A stretch of 64,000 nt of DNA from Hedera helix (Eukaryota; Streptophyta; Magnoliopsida; Apiales; Araliaceae): NCBI GenBank assembly GCA_947179155.2, contig OX359283.1, positions 7,910,764 to 7,974,763 of the forward strand. Reading direction: 5' to 3'. A program made the translations under genes and the position numbers. Under the pieces are notes generated by a model. That model was not told the origin of the DNA. It saw nothing but the letters and a program-made list of their open reading frames with translations, and ran no database searches. Of this stretch, positions 1 to 12,600 are shown in pieces (position 1 is the stretch's first letter; the number at the start of each line of letters is the position of its first letter).

Positions 1-669
1 TAAAAGATGATGGTTGTAATGAAGGGAATCAAACTAGTTGTCTTGAGATTGAACATCAATTTGGCACCTGTTTGAGATATATCCATGAATTACCGACTTG
101 AATTTTGGGGGGGGGGGGGGGGGGGGGGGGGGTTGCTCTTGAATTTGGAATTTGCTTGAATATGCTTTGGCTCTATGTAATTAGTAGTGGTCAGAATTGG
201 ATATTTCTGATGCAATTTTAGGATTATTGTGGACAATGTCTAGGTTTAGTAAATTATGTAGTAGGGGTTTTTGGTGTTTCATTTTTTATTCTAGTTATAA
301 TTTGAGTTGCATGTCTATGTAGCATTCTTTCTTATTATTATTTATTCATTTTTTGTTTGTGTGTAAAATTCATATAAGCAATAATCCCAAAATTTAAACA
401 GAGTTAATTGTTAGTCAAAAGGGGTGTTGTGCTTTATTTCCTGATGGCATTAGCAATACCTTGTGAAGAGGTTCTGCCCATTTAGAGATGATGACTGTTT
501 GACTTAACGTGATTTCACTTTTGACCCTTGCTTGGTGCTTCTGACATGATCTGTGCTATTATATTTGAAAGAGAAGCTTCTGCTTTTTGAGTTTTTTTCT
601 TAATTCGTATCTACCTCTTATTTCTTATGTTTTGTTTAAATTTTTAGTTCTGATAGTCTGAAGTTGCAG
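1..669 (+). other. Intron of UVR8 (3' part only)
   Basis: No coding sequence is seen. The stretch is AT-rich, holds a 26-nt G homopolymer, and ends in a T-rich tract with the acceptor TTGCAG at 664-669, directly before the first UVR8 exon in the window. The exons upstream of this intron lie outside the window, if they exist. Confidence 0.75.
107..132. repeat. Poly(G) homopolymer, 26 nt
   Basis: An uninterrupted run of G inside a UVR8 intron. Two C runs on the same strand (3926-3948 and 9263-9277) lie in later introns of the same gene. Exact lengths of such runs are unreliable in assembled sequence. Confidence 0.9.
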
Positions 670-3600
670 GAGGAGAAGATGGTTCTCGTTGCGTGTGGAT
701 GGCGGCATACGATATCTGTCTCGTCTACTGGTGGTATACACACTTACGGATGGAGCAAATATGGTCAACTAGGGCATGGGGATTTTGATGACCACTTAAT
801 CCCTCATAAGCTGGAAGCCTTGTGTGCAGAAAGCATTTCCCAGGTAACCTCCTATTGTTCTGTTTTATGTTTTTGAATTTCTTATCAGTTCCTTCTGTTG
901 TGGTTGATAATTATAACTATTAGAACTGACAAATGAGAAGAAAATTTTGAACATTTTGGGTGTCGAAATGATCAGAAATATCAACTCCTCTGTTGGTGAA
1001 AACTGAAAAGTTGTATCTTGTTTATATTGATTTTGTCAAAGGTATTCAGTCTCTGTCATTAACTTCATAGTGCTGTTCGGTTGTGTCTGATTTATTTAAA
1101 CTTCAGATGTTACAACATGGAGAAGTATCGGCATAGCTAATATTGTTCATATATAAGTTAAAGTAAAATTTCCTTAGAAAATGATTTTTGGTTGTACTTT
1201 GAAATGTCCGTTAAAGAAAAGGATAAATACTGAAGGTATATTACCCTACTTTAGAAGAAAACAGGCATGCCTTGCTTTACTAATTCTCTCAACAGTATTC
1301 CTGTGGAATTCTCAGACAACTGAAGTGAATATGCACATACATACTCGCACAAGTAAAATTGCATAATTAAATTATAAATAATTTCTTATTTAATTAAAGA
1401 GGTACTTGAATTAAGAGTGTATACTGTTCCTAAATAGAAGTTTAATTACTTTTAGCATAGATACATCATTAATAAATTTTTATTACGTCAGGTAGACAAA
1501 TTTAGATGCTTATAATCTTCGTCTTATAAATTTCTTATCCTATTGAGTAAAATAACCTGAAAATCTGCTTTGTTACAGTCCATGTGATAAATAGTAGAAA
1601 TCAACACCTAAAGAAAAATATGTTTTTTTTATTTGATTGACCAAGATTATAAGAGAGATCTAATAAATCAATTTTGAAATTTATGCTAAAATTCATAACA
1701 AGTTTTAATCTTTTATACAAAGTAATGAATTCATTAACATTATGTCTCTAAGTAACCCTAAATATCCTCCTATTAACTAAATAATTTCCTAAAGTAAGCG
1801 TGTAAGACCTCATAGATTAGAAATTAATAAAATATGTCATTGTTTAGGCAGTTAGTTCGGTCAACCTAGGGGGCAGGCCCGTCACTTGTCTTTAATAATT
1901 GCTGCTTTGTCTTTTTGAGTTGTTTGAGGTTCAAGCTTTAGTATATATAGTTCAAGTTCCTGATTTTCACTATGGCTGAATAGAATGCATAGTTCAACTT
2001 ACCAACCGCATGACATTCTTTAATTTCTATACTTCCTCCACCCAACTTTATGTGAAGACTTTCTTAACTGCTTTCTTCATGTATTTTAAGACATGCTAAA
2101 AACCCATATTTTAAAAAAAAATTAAATTCATATGAAAATGTAATATAAGAAAATATTGTGAATTTAAAAATGTGTGAAATAATATTGTGCAAGTGTGTTT
2201 TTGGGACGTCTTAAAACCAGTACCTTGAAAGTTCAAAGATAAGTGGCCACATAAACTTGGCCGGAGGGTGTATTTTATATGCATTCTGCCGCTGTGTATG
2301 TGAATAGAAGGAAGCATGACTTAGGCCATCTTTCAGACAAAGTTTCCTTGTGTGGTTAGTGAAATAACGCCTTGCTGTGATACTACAATATCATAATGTT
2401 CCGATATGAATAAGAAGTAGTTTTTTTCTTTACCAAAAAATAAGAAATTGTAGTTCTTTGTATTGTTTTTATTAATATGAAATTCCTTTTTGACTCTGGT
2501 CCAGATATCGGGTGGTTGGAGACATACCATGGCAGTGACATCTGATGGAAAACTCTATGGTTGGGGATGGAATAAGGTTTTTGAATATCTTATTTAAATT
2601 ACTATTTACTTGCAATGTTTCCGAATGTGTGTTACTCTTCATAGTTGATACTGAAGTATTGTTTTGTTGACCACTTTGTTCTCTAGGTAGAGTATTATAG
2701 TAAATCTTGGGTGACTCTTATGATATGTAAAGCGGGACTTGGTTTCGTTAACTTAATCAATCTAAGTTGGGATCTTAATTGTTTAGGTTAGTTTCATCTT
2801 TTGATTGTTTTAAGGCACTGGTAGTAGTTAAGTTCTTAACCAAGTATGCTTTGGTTATGTTTATCTGTCCTATATAAGTAAGATGAGTTATTTGCTGAAA
2901 AAAGTTGTGCGCTTTAGGCTGTGTCACTGCTGCCATTGCTGTTCGGAGATGAGCACCTATCTTTCCAATTTTTCTTTCTTGAAGACCCTTCCCTTCATCA
3001 CATGTACTTTGTGATGAATTACATAATCAACTTCTCTACTCTTTAGTTGTCTGCTTGGCAGGTCTTTGAATGGTTAGTGGTAAAAAGAAGTTGCTTTTTG
3101 AATGTGATAAGTTTTTTTTTCCCATAACCTTAAACTATAACGTATAGAGTTAGAGAAAGATGATGGGTTCCTTTCAAACCTTCTTCCAAGGTGAGGCTGT
3201 TGGGTTCAGAGTTAAGAGAAGCCCCAAGGGCTCCATATATTAGCCTTCTTTTCAAGGTTAGTCCGTCCTTAAGATGGATTCAAGGATGATTGATTGGAAT
3301 CTAGGTAACGTGAGGGTTTTGAGCTTTAGTTGTGCTACTGAATCCTTAGGGACCAATGACGTTTGAGTTTATTAGGAAGGAAATGTTTCTAGAAAAGCTG
3401 TCCCGGTTACATTTATATGCATATATTATGGATGATATCCTCTGGCCCTTTTCTACAATGGATACCCTCAAGATGCGAGCTCATGTTCTCAGTCGATGTA
3501 TTTTGAATGTATAAGAAAGGGAAGGAAGAAAAAGGAAGGAACAATCTTCTTATCAGTTAAGCAGTTGCTATTGAGTTTTGCTATATCTATTTCTTGTACT

Positions 3601-6600
3601 ATTTTGGCTACATGGGTGATGTCTAATGTTTCAATGTTTTTGTTTGGTCTTTGATTTTACAAAGGTTGAGTATTGATGAACTTTATTAAGATTGTAGAAC
3701 TTACAAGGAGCTTTTGCTAAAATTTTGTATTTTGTGTTTTGTGTAATAAGCAAATCATCGATACGGTATCTCATATGTTTTGGGGTTGTGGAACTTGATT
3801 TTCGAAGTGGTGAAGGAGCATTGGGTGTGCGTTGTTTCTATAGAAGATATGTTGTAATTTCAATTGTGTGGTTTGGATTAAACAAGGATTCTGGAACCGT
3901 GGCTTCTTTTCTGTACTCCAGAGGACCCCCCCCCCCCCCCCCCCCCCCTCTTTTTGGTTTGAGAGTTTATACTAGTACAATTCCATTATACAGATACTTT
4001 TCTTCCTAGGGGCCTACGGAAGGGGTCAGGAGGAGGGTCCAGGAAGAGAACTAGGGGAAACGTATCTTTTTATATTTTCTGTAGTGGTTGCTGAATTCTG
4101 ACTTCTTGCTGTTGGGTAGACTTGAACATGAGACCTTGTTCAATAATAGGAGAGGTTTTTACCTCTAGACCATCACTTTTGGTCTAAACCTGATGGGTGT
4201 ACCTCTATTTGATTTTGGTAGGATTGGAGGGCTGCACTTTTTTAAGTGTTCTTTTTGTATTTGTTTCCACTTACTAGGATTGGGTGGACTTCTTGTCCCC
4301 TTTATATTCTTATACTATTCTGTTAAGAAATCTTTTTTTTTGTATTTTAAAAAACATGGGAGATGTCGGCTTTTGTTGTTGCCTCTAATGAAGAGGTGTG
4401 AAGATATTTTTGGAGGATAGAGAGTTGCATATATTTAGAAATGATAATGCTTTTCCTTGTGTGTGTCATCTTCTACCTTCAACTGGGTTAACCCAATCCA
4501 AACATTTATAAAACTGGTCAAAAGACATAACTTTCTCATTTTAAGTCTAAATTACACAAATAATATGCCAATTTTTTTTTATTGGCAAGACCTATGACCG
4601 TTGTATATTTTGCGAAAGGAAGCCAAATATTAAGCAGATCTGAGGGTGAATGGAGGAGTTGCCACGAATTCTTGTCAAAAGATAGTAGTTTAAGACCATG
4701 ACTCACAAGTTTGACCTCAATGGAGATGGCGTGCTCAATTTTGACGATTTCAGGGTTACGTTGAATGTTTGCCGTTCGTATATGGTTGATACTGCATAGA
4801 TCTTTCCACGCATTATTGCGCGATAGATGTGTTTGACTATGACTTTTCCATTTGTTAATTTGTTCCTTCACTGTAAGTAATCTTTGGTAAATTAATTTTA
4901 TTCATACATTTAACAGCCAAAAGATTACATCCGTCCAATTAATTTCAATTTCACAATTTTAATTAGTTTAATCTGGTAACTGCTTTTTTTGTTTTGTTTT
5001 GTTTTAAAGTTCAGTGGGCTATTGCATAAAAGGTGCCAACTATAATGGGGGTAAATCTTAATTTTGCCAATACATATTAGTAGGTCAATTTCCTATAATG
5101 GGTTGCACTTAATCTAAACTTCAAGCTCTGTTCCAGTCTTCCAGAACAAGATCAAGTAGTACTGAGGCTTTCTAGTATAATATACTCTATTGATTAACTA
5201 CAGTTTCAATGGAAAGAACTTGTACTTCGGCATATGCCATATCCTGCAATATATGATTCATTTCTTCATGAAGTATGTAAAATGGCATCGATGGCATTTA
5301 GATAATAAGTTCTCTTTACATGCTCAGTGGGTATGATAAGCAACCTCCTTAATTTTTCGACACTATATCTTTCTGCCATGTTTTATCTTAAGGCTTCTCA
5401 ATTATTTGTTTATGGTCTTACTCTTACCTTTGCAACTTTGGTATCTAGGAAACTGCCCCCTTGTCATGTTAATGGAATACATTGAAACTTGATACAATTT
5501 TATACTTGCATTCTTCCTGCGTGATTGGTTGAATTCACTTGTGCTTTATATCAATCATCAGTGTAACTGAAAATAAAAATGTACTTTCCTTGTACAGTTC
5601 GGACAGGTTGGTGTTGGTGATAACATTGATCATTGCTCTCCGGTGCAAGTTAAATTACCACACGAGCAGGCATGTCCTTGTCCCTTAAAGTGGTTAACAC
5701 GACTGACTAGAAATGACAATACAGTTTGGGAAAACAAATATCTTTTAGTGTTTGATTTGTAGGGTAGTATCCTATGCTAATTAAAACTATTCTTTCTAGT
5801 TTGATTTTAATTTTTTTAATATATTCTTTTCCCCAATCTCTTAATGGCAGAAAGTAGTTCAGATATCGTGCGGGTGGAGGCACACACTCGCTGTCACTGA
5901 AAAGCAGAATGTATTTTCATGGGGAAGAGGTACAAATGGACAACTTGGGCACAGGGAATCTATTGACGGGTAATTACATTCTCAACTTACCCAATGCTCT
6001 ATAGTTTTAATTTTTCATCTGATGAAGATTTTGTGAGGCTTCAATTACTGTAAGGCAGTAACATGATACCTGGGGCAATAGCATGCATAGTTTTTTCATC
6101 AGCCTCTTACTAGCACAAGTCTATACCTAACCTTTGGTTAAAGATCCTCTCCAATTTTGTTCTTTATTTCTGTCCAATTCAATCTTACATCATCCATCCA
6201 TTCCAGTGGGGCCTATGATATTTGTACGAGTCCCTCGACAACATGTGGTTGGTGTTTATTGTAGTAGTAGTAACAATGCTTCATCCCAGCAGACAGATGA
6301 TACTGATCTGAAATATTTCAGAACTAGGTTTTTTTGGTAGTTTTGTTTTCTAGTTTGAATTTTATGGAGTGTGTTTCAGATCTCATATTGGATAGATATA
6401 AAGAAGTTAATAGAAGAAGTTTACCATGGTTTGTTTATGGTTTCAACTCCCAAATAATAATTTATAATTTGTTTCAATATGTACATTCAGATGAAATTCT
6501 GTCAGTCGAAAATGTAATAACACCAGATAGTCGACAGAGGGTTATTATTTTATTTTATTTTTTTGCTATCAGAATTGTCATTTTTGGTTTTTGTCTATAA

Positions 6601-9600
6601 AGCAAAGCGTAATTGTTATTGGGGAGTGTTTAAGACAGAAAAAGTTCATATTTTGTTCCCCAATTGCTGGATACAATCAATTAATGACGTGTTTATATAT
6701 GAAATAACAAATAATCAATACAATTTTCTTTATCGATGAGAGCATATCATAAAGGCAACTCCGTTTTAGTGGGATTCTGAATAGGGGGAAAATATGGTAC
6801 TTTGTGTGCCCTGTTTAAGGAGCATGATCAGCACACGGTACCCACTCACTAGGATCATCTAAAGGAAACCTTGTTCCAACTTTTGGGGACAACCTATTGC
6901 CCTCATTTACGGAGAACCACATTTTGTGTCGTGGATGCTCTGACACCTCCCTCGTTCGTATGCGACGTAAGGTATATATTCTATTCCTAACAAATTGTGT
7001 CTCTGCACACTTATTCTGTTTATCCCGCTGTTGTTGGACCATCAATTTTCGATTACTGTGTAGGTGGGTTTACGTCGAGTACTTCATTTGCAAAGCTTTG
7101 ATTGATTGAGAAAGTGGATCTTGGAGTGAAGAGTGAGCTATGGGTGCAAATAGGGGATTCATTATTTAGGAAGAGAAGTGGAGATTTGTTATGTTTGTTT
7201 GAAGAGTAGGGTGATTGACACGAATTAAGAAATAAAAAAATTTAACTGGGTTTATGTCCATCACAAATTAGATGCAACTAAATATACTTTAAATCCCTTG
7301 TATCAGCATATTTACTAATGTCCGTTTGCACTTGTTAGATCTATGTTATAATAGCATGTGGAAGAATAAATAGTACTCTTTTCGTTTCAAATTATAAGAT
7401 CAATATTGATTTTTTAAAGTGATATTTTCAAATTTAAAATTTGATAGAATTTATTTATTCATAAACTACCTAAAATGTACTACTAGTTATAAGATTTATT
7501 ATTTTCAAAATTTAAATAAATCATATAAATTTTAAATTTGAAAATATCACAAATTGACTTTTGAAAAATCAATATTGGTCATATAATTTGGAACGTAGGG
7601 AGTGTAACATAATTTTAAACGGAATTAAAGAGAATATACACGGTGAATTTATTTAGTTTATATCAATACAATTACGAATATTATCTATTTAAAAAGTACT
7701 CCTAGTTATAAGATTTATTGTTTTCAAAACTCAAATAAATCAAATCAATTTTAATTTTAAAATATTATAAATTAACTTTTAAAAAATCAATGTTGTCATA
7801 TAATTTAGAACACAGAGAGTATAACATAATTGAAAACAGAATTAAAGAGAGAATATACTTGGTCTGAATTTTGAACAGAAAATCTCTATAAATAGGTTTG
7901 CGCTATGAGTCTCTCCAAGAAGCTAACTCAACTGGAATAGGAAAATATCATCTAATTAATAGATCCTAATTATACTAGTGTGTCAAATGCAGGATGTGGA
8001 CCAGATTGGATTATATATCCTATTTGCTTTTGCTCAAATGGAAAACGAACAACGCTCAAGTCTCATGTAAAATTTACTCAAGTCAATACAGAGTTCTTTT
8101 TCTCTCTTTCTCTCCCTCTTTAGGGTCTAGCATAACCCAATTAGATGTTTGACATTTGATATAAGCTACATATTATAAGGAAACATTTACTCCTAATTGC
8201 ATTAGGAAACACTATAAGACAAACATGGAAACATGGTAGTATAATTTTAATACCACCTCAGCTATAATTTTGATTGTAGTTATATCCTGTTAGAGACGGA
8301 TAAAAGGGGCCAAGTGTGTAACATAACCAATTCTGATTAGTGTGTCAAATGCAGGATATGGACCGGATTGGATTATATGTCCTATTTGCTTTTGCTCAAA
8401 TGGAAAACGAACAAGGCTCAAGTGTCTCATGTAAACTTTACTCAAGTCAATACAGAGTTCTTTTTCTCTCTCTTTCCTTCCCTCTCTTTAGGGTCTAGCA
8501 TAACCCAATTAAATGTTTGACATTTGATATAAGCTACTTGGTAGTCCTTTGGTTCTCCTGGGTCTTTCTTCTAGACCAGTTCTCTGCATTTTTCTTCACT
8601 TAGTCCTACGTTATGTAGGTCGTAATACCTTTCCTATATTTTTCTGATTAATCAAATATTAGTTCTAGGTTCTGCATCATTTGGATATGTTTTTACATTA
8701 TAGTTAATTTAGTAGAGTCCCATTAATCTTTTCAAACAATAAATAAATGATTCAGTTTTGCTGTTTGGTATCTGGTTTCATTGAGGGAAAATGCATTATG
8801 ATTTGGAAGTGACAATTTTTTATTAATAAATTTGTCAAGTCTTGTATTAATTTAAGTTCATTTTTGAGGTTTGTGCTTAAACAGGGTAGCTCCAGTAAAC
8901 TGAGCTGCCCATGGATACAACAAGGGTTTAGAATGAGGTTTCCTTTGATGTATTGTGACAATTTTGTGCTGAATTACAATTGCGAATCGAACCAATAAAT
9001 GGGATTGGGTAGATTTATAAGAGGGGTCCACCTATTACATCTCTCTCCTTAAGGGTTGCTGTTAATACTTATCCATGTAACTTGCAATCAAAAAGTCAAT
9101 ACAAACATTCGCAATATATATCATTTTCCTAGAATGAGTTAATCTTTTGAAGAATCATATCAAAACCAACTTCATTTTAATATTTGTCATCCAACAAATT
9201 TGGAATGTACGCTTTGCCAATAGGTTTAACTCATAATTCATATATTGGGCTCAGCTTCGCCACCCCCCCCCCCCCCCTCTTCCTACCCCTCCTTATATTG
9301 TGAAGAGAAAGAACTGGCGTAATTCTTATTTATCATTTATCCATGCCTATGCTAGTGTGATTTATCCGCGCATTGTGCTAATAAACACGGATGGGTATCC
9401 TGTCGTTGATAGGCATTGGTAAAGAATAAATTGGTAAATGCCAGCATAGGCATTCCTGTTCTAGTCTTGACTATAAGCTTCATGTCCTTGTCTGTCTATT
9501 TCAGGTTGTTTGTGTTGTTTGTGAATATCCTTTCTTCCTATTTTAGGATGTTGCCATGAAAAGAATGGTTTCTTTGATATTCATACTACAATAGTGTAAG

Positions 9601-12600
9601 CCATTGCAACATAAGTGTTGCTCTTTTGGTACTTAAATCAAATGAGCGAGTTCTACAAGGTAAAAAATGCAAAGAGATGAATTCTTTATATGGTTATACA
9701 AAATTTACTGTCTTTTTTACCAAGCAGCAATCATTGTCAAATATATTATTTGTAAACATGCACTTCTGACTTTCTTTTTTTTTTCTTCTGAAATTTGTAA
9801 TCATGAACTCACAACTTCTTTCCTTTTTTTCTTTGAAATATGAAGAAATATTCCGAAGATGATAGAGGCTTTGAGTGTGGATGGGTCGAACGGGCAACAA
9901 ATAGAGTCCTCAAAAGTTGATGCGTCATTAGGTGTTGTATGCTTTTTTCTGATGGGCTTTCTTGGCTTTTTTGCAACTTCAAGAGTTTATCATTATGGAA
10001 CTAATTCATAGTTTAAAATACTTTCTTGAGCAGGGAAAACTTCGGTCTCGCCATTTGATAGATATGCGGTTGTTCCTGATGATAATAAAGTATGTTTCTG
10101 TTCCTAAAGTGCTTCATTGATATGTTTTTTGAGGATTCCTAATAACCTTGTCTGAAGTACTATATCTTTCATTGATATGTTTTATGAGGATTCTTGCACT
10201 ATATCATTCTTAATGGTATACAAAGTTGTGGTGTGGTCCTAACACAATTAAGTAAATGAAGTTACTCGGTCGAAGATAAAATCTATAAATTGATGTTTAG
10301 AAGCCAGTTCAATCTGAGTATTATTTTGCAATAATGGAGCAGTTAGAATTGGCGGGTCTTGTTTAAGATGACAATTATTCCAATATGTTATTATGTGATA
10401 GTGGATTATCTTTGACTGCAATCCCCGTCTCATTTTCGTGAAATGTTTTTTTTGAGTGAAGGATTATATACATATATCCTATATTGGATTTACACATAAA
10501 AACAGAATAAAAAGTTACATGCCTCTTGAAGCATATGCCCTCTTTGTACCCACAAACTTTGCGCCTCGTACATGAACACAGTAGTGACACCAAACTACAA
10601 TCTTTGTAAGACGAGAATGGTGTTAAGTTTTCACCGTCCGAAGCAACTAAAATTCACTCTGTTTAGGGAGCTGTCTAATGGTAGTGCTATTTTTCTCTTT
10701 TTTGGAATTGTTCAGCATATATCTCCAAAACGTGGGTTTTTAAATAACTATTCAGTTATACCACTTCCCTTATTTTCCTCCAATAGAGTACTTAAACATA
10801 TACAAATCTTATCAGTAAGGGATTTTTGACCCAGTGAAAATAGGTAGGCTATTAACAATCAAATGGGTCGGACCCTCAATGGACGCCCCCCATTTGGGTA
10901 TCCAAAACCCAACATTTCCTACTTGCCTATGGCGGGGGACAACATAACCACATATGCCAAAACAGCTCAAACCAAGAATTTGTAAATCTTTAGTTACCGG
11001 ACCATTCGACCATTGAGTTCACGTGTATGCGAGAGCTCCATATCAAACCCGTTAAGGCCAACATAGAGACATCTACCATTATAAAGAAAACAATACGAGA
11101 GCTCTCTCGCCAAACTCAATAGTTCACGTAGAGGCAGTAACCAACAAACTGAGAGTACCCCAAATCCCTTAGAGAGTCGTACTTAACTACGTTTGGGCCC
11201 AGGTCCATTTGATACCTCATTTAATTTTTGATCACTAGTGAAGCGCTATAATTATCGACAATAAGTGTAGAACAAGGTAAAATCAAGTTGTCTTCTATTT
11301 GTCCTAATACTACTCAGATTTGGATCAACTATTTTACCAGAATTCTCCCTTATAGTTTCATCAATCCTAATCTTTGGAATCGAAACCAAAGTAGCAATAT
11401 TAATCCATGTCTTTATAATATAGTCAAAGATCACAAGAACACTTGGTGTAGGAGCAAGAATCTTGTCCAACAGGACTCGCACGGTGAGGAAACAAGGACT
11501 CATTCACTCACCTCATTAAATGGTCGCTAAGCTCGTGTAACACTATCACAATATACTATTCTATAACCTTGTTGTATGGATCTCAATATAGTCACTCTCA
11601 GAGTTTCTAACTCGAGTATTTCAAACTGTTCGCTAATCTAAACGCCACATTTGAAATTTCATGTTCGGTTATCATGCCATGACAAATAATCTCATCCACA
11701 TGGGCATATTTCCTATGGTCATGCGGTGCGGATCTTAGTTTAGTCACTTCATTGAGCGCCTAACTTGAATTTTAAGATTGCTTGCTTTCCATATGTCAAC
11801 TCTGAAATTTCGCATTCAACAATTAATACAGGTTAATATAGGTGGCGAGGTATATTATATTCGATTAATCTCATATTGACACATGCCAAGGCGAGATAAT
11901 ATTTTATTTTGCTCGCTACTAAGCGTCAATTGATCACTATTTAAAGTATCAATAGCTCGTTACTTAAAACGCCAACAAATGAGCTCGTTATTCGAAGCGC
12001 TAAGGGTGATTGCTCGGGTGAGCAAACTAATCTACCTGTTAACATATATTTAGTGTGCATAATATAACTGTGTGAACTATTATTATTTATCATATGTGCC
12101 AAAAAATGGAAAGAAATAAGTGGGAATAAATGAATATCGCATAAATGATAAATGTCTTAAAAAATAATATTGAATATCTCTAATACAACCCAAATAATGA
12201 GTGATATACTAGTGAACATGGAAAGTAAATCGAACCTTACAAAGCCCCAACAAACTAACATGCCTACAGAAGGCATCTGGGAGTCAGCTTTGTTAGGGGA
12301 TCAATTATCATAAGATCACTTAGCATGTACTCCAATATCACCTTATTATTTACTATGCACCCTCTAATGAAGTTTATCCATGTGCTTCATCCTATTATGG
12401 TATTTGGGGTCCTTGGTGTAATCTAGGGCCGTTGTGCTATCACAATAAATAGTCATAGAATCTGAACCATGAGCTACGACTCCAAGATCCTTGAAGAATC
12501 TCAGCCACATGGCTTCTTGAACAAATGACATACATGGTACAAACTTAAAACTCCATTGTTGAAAGAGCAATGCAAGTCTATTTCTTGCTACACCAAGAAA

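Larger units (their letters stand above)
5970..9845 (+). other. UVR8 intron, 3.9 kb, with repeats
   Basis: The donor GTAATT lies at 5970 and splits a codon after two bases; the acceptor is GAAG ending at 9845. The intron contains a Stowaway-like MITE, a partial tandem copy of it, a 0.2 kb direct duplication and a C homopolymer. Short open frames at 6134-6600 and 6815-7045 match no family I recognise. Confidence 0.8.

Noticed and set aside
4536..4871. 111-codon open frame on the minus strand in a UVR8 intron
   Set aside because: No recognisable motif or family and no start or splice context; likely chance in an intron.
6815..7045. 76-codon minus frame with FPLDDPSEWVPCADHAP-like sequence
   Set aside because: Composition looks coding-like, but I cannot assign a family and it is isolated inside an intron; possible gene fragment, unsupported.
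9343..9453. Possible 110-bp MITE bounded by ATGCCTATGCT / AGCATAGGCAT
   Set aside because: Arms of only about 12-20 bp with mismatches and no target duplication; too weak to list.
11252..11503. 83-codon minus frame in the copia 3' region
   Set aside because: Unrecognised, with no conserved motifs; kept only as a comment on the extra 3' region.
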